From NCBI GenBank assembly GCA_963745675.1, contig CAVUYM010000021.1:1-6440 (forward strand): a DNA stretch of 6,440 nucleotides, written 5' to 3'. The position numbers and the translations under genes were made by a program. This DNA comes from JAUIIK01 sp963745675. Lineage in GTDB: Bacteria; Chloroflexota; Chloroflexia; Thermomicrobiales; CFX8. Shown here one piece after another: positions 1 through 4,576 of the stretch. Every line of letters begins with the position of its first letter. Within the stretch, counting starts at the first letter, position 1. The notes beneath the pieces were generated by a model. The model searched no databases, was not told where the DNA came from, and saw only the letters and a program-made list of their open reading frames with translations.

Positions 1-512
1 CGTAGGAAGATGTACGCCTACCCCATGTGAGGTCGATCGTTGGGAATGATGGGAAGCGGTGTGTGCCAGCGTATTGAAGGACATCTTTGGCGGGAGCCTC
101 CTGCAGGAGAGAATCGGTTCCCTGACATCATGCGCTTCTTTTGAGAAGGCGTCAACATTCCCATGGAAGCGCGTTCAAACCGGGCGGGTCGTTGCGATTG
201 AGCACCGACAAGTGCCTATAAATGTGGTGTGGCGAGACACACCGCGGAATGCCATCGCAGCACGCTATTCAAACTTCGAAATCGCTCACTATGATGACGG
301 ACCATGTTGAGGAACAACTAGATTCCGTGTCGCGCTTATCGCTTGTCGATTCTTTTCTAACCATTGCGTTCGCCGATCACTGATGTTGGTCATCCTTTAC
401 GTGTCCCACAGGTGCGAGCGATGACGTATGGAAGTCGGCCTGCGAGCAACGCTACCCAATGATTGCAAGTTTAGTCGTCGCTGTTCGTAGTCAATCGATA
501 CTGCTCTGCATG

Positions 513-521
513 TGTTACATT
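513..521 (+). promoter_or_regulatory. Possible extended -10 promoter element for the repeat-protein gene
   Basis: The sequence TGTTACATT has the TGn extension followed by TACATT, which matches four of six positions of the sigma-70 -10 consensus. No good -35 element is seen 16-18 bases upstream. Transcription starting about 7 bases downstream would give a leader of about 35 bases that includes the ribosome binding site at 551-556. This rests on sequence resemblance only. Confidence 0.25.
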
Positions 522-550
522 GCCTACGTTCTACCAAACACCTCAATAGA

Positions 551-556
551 AGGAGG
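551..556 (+). promoter_or_regulatory. Strong Shine-Dalgarno site, AGGAGG
   Basis: AGGAGG is a full-strength anti-16S match. It lies 5 bases before the GTG at 562 and 8 bases before the ATG at 565. The 8-base spacing favours ATG 565 as the working start, which makes the product one residue shorter than the frame that begins at the GTG. Confidence 0.75.
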
Positions 557-561
557 AAGGC

Positions 562-1680
562 GTGATGCGGGTAGCGGATATGGCCGTGAAGCCGTGGTTG
601 CTCTTCGTGGTTGGCGCTGGAGCGGGAGCTGCGCTGATGGCGGTCGGTTTTGTGCTGGCGCTGTTCATGACGGAGCAGGCAGGTGTCCAGGTGGTTAACA
701 GCAATGTCGATGCTTGTGTCAATCGGTACACCGGGGTGGCGAGGCTAAGATCCCCAGGCCAGCCCGCGAACTGTACCAGCAACGAATTTCTGGTTGTGCT
801 GGGAAGCGGTGCGGCGGCTGCCGACGTCGAAGCGCGTGTAAGCGCACTTGAAGCCCAGATACCAGACTGCCTTTCGGACAATGGCGGTAACGCGCGTTTT
901 ACCGGTTGTGATGTTGAGATCGTGAATGGGCTGGGTTCGACGGAGACCCAGAACGGAACCGGGAACTTGATTGTCGGCTACAACGAAAATACCCAGGCAT
1001 ATAGTCGTACTGGTTCGCACAACATCGTCGTAGGCAAAGATCACGGCTACGGCAGCTACGGTGGGTTGGTCGTAGGTATCGAAAACCGGATACTAAGCAG
1101 TTACGCTAGCATCACCGGTGGTTCCAACAACCTGGCTTACGGTCCCTCATCCAGTGTTAGCGGCGGTTTAAGCAACGTTGCCGGAGGCGACTCCGCCGTC
1201 GTCAGTGGTGGGAGTGGAAACATCGCGAGTGGCGACTGGGCCAGCGTGAGTGGTGGACAACTTAACACAGCTCTCGGCGCGGGTGCTAGCGTGAGCGGCG
1301 GTAGATCCAACGAGGCCAAGGTCAGATTTTCGAGCGTTAGCGGCGGTCAGTCCAATATTGCTAGCGGCGACTACTCTAGCATCAGTGGTGGATCGACCAA
1401 TATGGCGAGTAATGACTGGGCTAGCGTTAGTGGTGGATTTGATAACGAGGCTAGCGGCCCGTACTCAAGCGTCAGTGGCGGCCAGGCCAACGAGGCCCGT
1501 GGCAATCTCGCCAGCGTCAGTGGTGGATACACAAACCTGGCCAGTGGCATCGTTTCAAGCGTTAGCGGCGGCGAACAAAACGCAGCCGCGGGTATGGCGT
1601 CCAGCGTCAGCGGCGGAGACTCCCGCACTGCTCTAGACGCTGCCGATTGGGTCGCGGGAGGATTACTCGAGGATTACTAG
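562..1680 (+). CDS. Membrane-anchored YadA-head-like SVSGG repeat protein
   Basis: This is a predicted surface-displayed repeat protein of unknown ligand. Residues 1-10 are short and basic (K10). Residues 12-36 are one hydrophobic segment rich in Gly and Ala, best read as a signal anchor. Residues 51-75 hold an ACVNRYTG motif and a second Cys (C52, C71), resembling the ACVxxxTGxxR...C module seen at the N-terminus of other bacterial repeat proteins. Residues 88-101 could form a short coiled coil; C103 and C116 flank a conserved-looking block, followed by NLIVGYN and HNIVVG. Residues 184-363 are twelve 15-residue units of the form VSGGxxNxAxGxxxS, like left-handed beta-roll head repeats of trimeric adhesins. 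The tail DWVAGGLLEDY looks like a natural cap. No C-terminal YadA barrel, LPxTG motif or second membrane segment is present, so a classical trimeric autotransporter is unlikely. GTG 562 and ATG 565 are both possible starts, with ATG better spaced from AGGAGG. It stands alone in its orientation. The repeat class is clear; adhesion is inference. Confidence 0.85.
   Translation: MMRVADMAVKPWLLFVVGAGAGAALMAVGFVLALFMTEQAGVQVVNSNVDACVNRYTGVARLRSPGQPANCTSNEFLVVLGSGAAAADVEARVSALEAQIPDCLSDNGGNARFTGCDVEIVNGLGSTETQNGTGNLIVGYNENTQAYSRTGSHNIVVGKDHGYGSYGGLVVGIENRILSSYASITGGSNNLAYGPSSSVSGGLSNVAGGDSAVVSGGSGNIASGDWASVSGGQLNTALGAGASVSGGRSNEAKVRFSSVSGGQSNIASGDYSSISGGSTNMASNDWASVSGGFDNEASGPYSSVSGGQANEARGNLASVSGGYTNLASGIVSSVSGGEQNAAAGMASSVSGGDSRTALDAADWVAGGLLEDY
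1111..1650 (+). repeat. Twelve in-phase 45-bp coding repeats (15-residue SVSGG units)
   Basis: Units begin exactly every 45 bases, at 1111, 1156, 1201, 1246, 1291, 1336, 1381, 1426, 1471, 1516, 1561 and 1606, with no insertion or deletion. The core V/I-S/T-G-G is kept in all twelve, and N at position 7 in all but the last, which has R. A at position 9 is frequent. The remaining positions diverge strongly, so adjacent units are far from identical in DNA. At least two degenerate units, starting with IVVG and LVVG, precede the array (about 1024-1110). The regular spacing fits one turn or rung of a beta-solenoid per unit. Confidence 0.9.
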
Positions 1681-2015
1681 TAGCTGGTTACAACGAGCGC
1701 GGTATGCCGATTGTGGGCACCGCGGCAGAGCTTCATCGCCATCGAGCACCCCCCCAAATCCTGCCACGGCACTGGAATTTCTCTGGTGCCGTGGTCAAAA
1801 GACTATGCGAGATGAGGTGTCGACGAGGTCGGGACAGCAACGTCGAAACGGTGGTCTCTGCCCTAGTCTGCCAAGCGCTCCACGCCCTTGCATTGCATTC
1901 AGCTTGTAGGCGGTCCGAGCAGGAACTTCTAACTTCCGAAGATAGAGGACGTGATTCTCATGCTCTTCATTGTGAGCGGAGTTGCCATCGTTGATCGTCC
2001 CGAACACAGCAAGTC
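1681..2015. other. Intergenic region between convergent genes
   Basis: This 335-bp stretch lies between the stop of the repeat-protein gene and the stop of the hydrolase gene. It contains a run of seven C residues (1749-1755) and a strong hairpin (1764-1794, listed separately). A plus-strand frame (1647-1994) and a minus-strand frame (GTG at 2007 down to 1795) cross it, but neither resembles a known protein, has a recognisable ribosome binding site or shows clear codon structure. I see no RNA gene. Confidence 0.55.
1764..1794. terminator. Perfect 9-bp hairpin between convergent genes, putative bidirectional terminator
   Basis: CCACGGCAC at 1764-1772 is exactly complementary to GTGCCGTGG at 1786-1794, and one or more further pairs (G-C 1775/1783 with two G-T wobbles) may extend into the loop. 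It lies 84 bases after the stop of the repeat-protein gene and about 220 bases past the stop of the hydrolase on the other strand. That suits shared termination of converging transcripts. Neither side carries a T-run (TCAAAAG on the right, CAGGATTTGG when read leftward on the minus strand), so it is not a classical intrinsic terminator. It could instead be a 3'-end stabilising structure. Confidence 0.5.
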
Positions 2016-2840
2016 TTATCGGTCAGATGCTGGGTATGGCATACCATGTCGCTCGAAGGTCGCAAAAAAGCCGCGCAGATGGAGCATAACGCGGTCACCA
2101 AGAATATAGAGCTTGAAGTGGTCGGAATCCGGGATCTCAACGTACTGACCGTCGGTGAGACACCCGGCCGCTTTCTTCGCTTGGCGACCGGCGTAGCGCT
2201 CGTCGTTGTCGCCGGAGATGAGCAGCACCGGCATCGACATCTGTTTTAGCGCGTCGTCGAAGCGGAGCGTACGCATGTCCCGTGATGATGGCGCGCTCAT
2301 GAATGCCCGAAGCGCGAGTGGATCGTTTTGGAGGCCGCGCTCGCGGAATTCAGCGGGCCATGGACCGACCCTGCTTTCGGACCAGCTGATGTAGGCTTCC
2401 ATACCCTGATCGAGGTAGTCGAACATCTCCCCGAAGCGCTCGCCAACTCCCTGTGGTGGTGGATAGGGTTGTGCCCCGCCGATGATCATCGACGCGAAAC
2501 GCTGGGGCGCGTACTTGCCGAGTGCCCAGCCGATCATCCCTCCGAATGAGTAGCCGTAATAGTGCGCTTGCTCGATGCCGAGATCGTCCAGCACCGCGAC
2601 GACGTCAAGCGCTGCGATCTCCAGTCCGTACCGGGCGGGATCATGGGGCTTGTCGCTGGCTCCGTGTCCGCGCGCGTCGAACATGATCAGCCGGTAGGCG
2701 TTTCGCAGCGCGTCGACGAACCCGAAGGTCCACCAGTCGCGATGACTACCGGTGAAGCCGTGATGGAGGATGAGCGGCGGCCCATCCCCCTCGGTGACAT
2801 AGTGAATCCGGATGCCGTCAGGCGCAGTTGCGTAGGGCAT
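2016..2840 (-). CDS. Alpha/beta hydrolase (esterase, lactonase or thioesterase-like)
   Basis: This 274-residue protein is a full-length alpha/beta-fold hydrolase. HHGFTG at residues 26-31 supplies the oxyanion hole, and FDARGHGASDKP at 54-65 is the usual strand-4 motif. GYSFGG centres the nucleophile S98. LLISGDND at 207-213 carries the acid residue (D211 or D213), and DSDHF puts the catalytic H241 near the C-terminus. No signal peptide is seen, so it should act in the cytoplasm. The ATG at 2838-2840 is preceded at an 8-base spacing by GAGAGGA (complement of 2849-2855), the same ribosome binding sequence found before the upstream ligase. As sequenced, the ligase stop overlaps this ATG by one base (TGATG); in the ligase's presumed intact frame there is a gap of 13 bases. 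Either way the two genes look co-translated. The substrate cannot be read from sequence; a CoA-thioester, ester or ring-cleavage product of the ligase pathway is inference. Confidence 0.9.
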   Translation of the reverse strand: MPYATAPDGIRIHYVTEGDGPPLILHHGFTGSHRDWWTFGFVDALRNAYRLIMFDARGHGASDKPHDPARYGLEIAALDVVAVLDDLGIEQAHYYGYSFGGMIGWALGKYAPQRFASMIIGGAQPYPPPQGVGERFGEMFDYLDQGMEAYISWSESRVGPWPAEFRERGLQNDPLALRAFMSAPSSRDMRTLRFDDALKQMSMPVLLISGDNDERYAGRQAKKAAGCLTDGQYVEIPDSDHFKLYILGDRVMLHLRGFFATFERHGMPYPASDR

Positions 2841-4420
2841 CAGTTCGATCCTCTCAGACCGCGACAGCGGCGCGTTCGCGCTCGATCAGTTCGCGGCGGA
2901 GGATCTTGCCCGACGGGATTCTTCGGGATGGCGTCGATGAACTCGACCAGCCGGATCTTCTTGTAGGGTGCGACCCGCTCGGCGACGTAATCGATGATCT
3001 CTTGCTCGCTCAGGTCGCTCTCGGTGACGACGAACGCCTTTGGCAGTTCGCCGGCTGCTTCGTCCGGGCTGCCGATGACAGCGGCGTCGAGGATCTCCGG
3101 ATGACCTTTGAGGACGTCTTCGAGTTCGGCTGGCGCAACCTGGTAAGCCTTGTACTTGATCAGCTCCTTGAGCCGGTCGACGATGTAGAAGTAGCCCTCC
3201 TCGTCGGCATAGCCGATGTCGCCGGTCCGCAGCCAGCCATCCGGCGTGATTGTGATTGCCGTGGCGTCGGGCCGGTTCAGATAGCCCTTCATCACCTGCG
3301 GCCCGCGTACCCAGATCTCGCCCTGCTCGTTGTAGCCGAGCTCATCGCCGGTTGCGGTGTTGACGATCTTGCTTTCGGTGTTGGGGATGAGCGGTCCGGT
3401 CGAACCGTGGATGATTCGGTCCACCCGGGTAATGAAAGTAAATGGGCTGGCTTCGGTCATCCCGAATGCCTCCCGAAGCGTACACCTGAATCTGTCGCTG
3501 AAGATCTCGCCCAGCTCTTTTCCGACTGGAGCAGCGCCGGACACAACAACCTTTAAGCTAGATAGATCGTAGCTATCAACTCGAAAGTCCTTCGTCATAG
3601 CTAGAAGAATCGGAGGAACCCAGCCCGTCGCGGAGACTCGGTATTTTTCGACGCATCGCAATACAAGCTCTAGGTCGTAGCGTGACAGGAGCACGATTGT
3701 TGATCCAGTGGCGAAACCAGTATGAATGAATCCTCCGAGTCCGGCAAGATGATAGAGCGGTAAGGCGTTAAGGAGTATGTCATCTTCATCCCAAAGCCCC
3801 GCTCCCAGGCTTTGGCAAATGTTTGCGACGATCGCTTGGTGGGTGAGTATCACGGCCTTAGGCAGTCCTGTTGTGCCGCTTGAAGATGGCAAGAGGCACA
3901 CGTCTTCGGGATTGAGATCTAGCGACGGTGGAGCAGCCTCGGTTTCGAGCAACGTCGCGAACGACTCATGCTCGGATGATTCGCCGAAGACGATCGTTGT
4001 CCGAAGGTTGGTCCCGAGGCTCGCTTGCTCCACCCGTTCGATCTGATCGGGCGCTGTGACAATCATCACGGCGCCAGTATCTTGGAGCTGGCGCTGGAGT
4101 TCGTGGCTTGTGTAGAGCGGGTTCACAGTAGTGACGATACCGCCGGCTAGCAGTACACCGTAGTAGGCAATTGGCCAGTCGAAGGTGTTGGGACTGTAGA
4201 GCGCCATCACTTCACCGGGTTTGAGTCCGAGTGAAGCGTAGCCTGCCGCCACTCGCTGGCTGTCGCTGATCACTTGCCGGAACGTTCGGGTTGCGCCCGT
4301 TTCGCCATCGATGAACGCGATCTTGTCCGGCCATCTCGATGTCCGTTCGAAGAGAAACTCCGGAAGCGAGAGGTCGGTCGGGATCTCGACTTCTGGGTAC
4401 GGACTCTTGAAAATTACCAT
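2840..4420 (-). CDS. Acyl/aryl-CoA ligase (4-coumarate-CoA ligase-like), frameshifted at the 3' end
   Basis: This ANL-superfamily adenylating enzyme should activate a carboxylic acid with ATP and join it to CoA. The opening IFKSPYPEVEIP and overall length match 4-coumarate-CoA ligase-like and medium/long-chain acyl-CoA ligases. The phosphate loop SSSGTTGLPKAV lies at residues 179-190, the A5 motif FGMTE at 319-323, and the ribose-binding TGD at 399-401. The hinge and A8 region DRLKELIKYKAYQVAP follows at 415-430. After N501 the frame runs into an atypical tail (VGQDPPPR...) and ends at 2840. Removing one base from the GGG at 2915-2917 instead gives PSGKILRREL and a stop at 2854-2856, for a normal 521-residue enzyme with the catalytic lysine at K505. 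As written, that lysine is lost. ATG 4418-4420 has GAGAGGA (complement of 4428-4434) 7 bases upstream. The hydrolase follows directly. The exact acid substrate is unknown. Confidence 0.9.
   Translation of the reverse strand: MVIFKSPYPEVEIPTDLSLPEFLFERTSRWPDKIAFIDGETGATRTFRQVISDSQRVAAGYASLGLKPGEVMALYSPNTFDWPIAYYGVLLAGGIVTTVNPLYTSHELQRQLQDTGAVMIVTAPDQIERVEQASLGTNLRTTIVFGESSEHESFATLLETEAAPPSLDLNPEDVCLLPSSSGTTGLPKAVILTHQAIVANICQSLGAGLWDEDDILLNALPLYHLAGLGGFIHTGFATGSTIVLLSRYDLELVLRCVEKYRVSATGWVPPILLAMTKDFRVDSYDLSSLKVVVSGAAPVGKELGEIFSDRFRCTLREAFGMTEASPFTFITRVDRIIHGSTGPLIPNTESKIVNTATGDELGYNEQGEIWVRGPQVMKGYLNRPDATAITITPDGWLRTGDIGYADEEGYFYIVDRLKELIKYKAYQVAPAELEDVLKGHPEILDAAVIGSPDEAAGELPKAFVVTESDLSEQEIIDYVAERVAPYKKIRLVEFIDAIPKNPVGQDPPPRTDRARTRRCRGLRGSN
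2915..2917 (-). other. Probable single-base insertion causing a frameshift in the ligase
   Basis: The sense strand reads AAG AAT CCC GTC GGG CAA (K N P V G Q). With one C fewer it reads AAG AAT CCG TCG GGC AAG (K N P S G K), then ATC CTC CGC CGC GAA CTG (I L R R E L), and reaches TGA at 2856-2854. The restored peptide is the A10 catalytic lysine motif of the ANL superfamily, whose Lys contacts the acyl-adenylate. The lysine codon is the complement of 2905-2907. The out-of-frame tail as written is rich in Pro and Arg and matches nothing expected. The cause may be an assembly or sequencing error in a short homopolymer, or a real inactivating mutation. Confidence 0.85.
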
Positions 4421-4539
4421 CCTGGATTCCTCTCCGAATCATACGAGCGGCTCGAACGCGGATTCACGGCGGCGAGCCGGCTTGGTTGTGCCTCTGTTGT
4501 CAGTGTGCCGTATAGATGGTGAGGCGGCATCGTGAGCTT

Positions 4540-4573
4540 TACGCATTCGGCGAGGATTCGCGGGTAATGCGTA
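4540..4573. terminator. Inverted repeat just after the regulator stop codon, possible terminator or operator
   Basis: TACGCATT at 4540-4547 is perfectly complementary to AATGCGTA at 4566-4573. The 18-base interior holds a second short hairpin, GCGA at 4550-4553 with TCGC at 4558-4561. It begins 3 bases after the regulator's stop codon (4577-4579, minus strand). On that strand the arm is followed by AAGCTC, not a T-run, so intrinsic termination would be weak. It also sits in the 156-bp space before the ligase start, where a regulator-binding site could lie. Confidence 0.35.
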
Positions 4574-4576
4574 GGG

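Larger units (their letters stand above)
1..561. other. Non-coding upstream region, no gene supported
   Basis: I find no convincing gene here. The longest plus-strand reading frame (GTG at 59 to 310) resembles no family I recognise, has no good ribosome binding site and shows no obvious codon structure. A minus-strand frame of about 47 codons (160 down to 18) is equally unconvincing. The stretch contains a small perfect hairpin at 226-243 (GGTGTG, 6-nt loop, CACACC) and a 5-bp inverted repeat at 2-21, neither followed by a T-run. The last 60 bases carry the likely promoter and ribosome binding site of the repeat-protein gene. An upstream gene may lie just outside the left edge. Confidence 0.5.

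Noticed and set aside
59..310. 83-codon plus-strand open frame with GTG start
   Set aside because: There is no recognisable family, no well-spaced ribosome binding site and no supporting neighbour; it could be chance.
1137..1636. Repetitive open frames opposite and in another frame of the repeat array (minus 1137-1319 and 1371-1628 with PPLTLA-type repeats; plus 1358-1636)
   Set aside because: They are shadows: the 45-bp coding periodicity forces repeats in all frames. None has a ribosome binding site, and the SVSGG frame matches a known repeat class with a proper start and end.
1111..1650. The 45-bp repeat array as a CRISPR array
   Set aside because: Units are contiguous, in frame and divergent in sequence, with no alternating constant repeats and unique spacers.
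1749..1755. Run of seven C residues as a phase-variation tract
   Set aside because: It lies after the stop of the repeat-protein gene and outside any supported frame, so slippage would not change a product.
1795..2007. 70-codon minus-strand open frame between the convergent genes
   Set aside because: It starts with GTG, shows no family resemblance and overlaps the edge of a probable terminator hairpin.
2033..2045. Palindrome GGTATG-G-CATACC as an operator
   Set aside because: It lies inside the last codons of the hydrolase, not near any start, and is short enough to arise by chance from coding sequence.
2840..2930. Programmed ribosomal frameshifting in the ligase
   Set aside because: The AATCCCG context is not a recognised slippery heptamer, and no stimulatory structure or internal Shine-Dalgarno is apparent; a simple indel explains it better.
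2828..3556. 242-codon plus-strand open frame antisense to the ligase
   Set aside because: It lies opposite highly conserved ligase motifs (A8, hinge, TGD), resembles no known protein and is a typical high-G+C antisense shadow.
4438..4443. TATGAT on the minus strand as a -10 box for the ligase
   Set aside because: It matches the consensus at five of six positions, but no -35 is present and transcription would begin inside the ribosome binding site.
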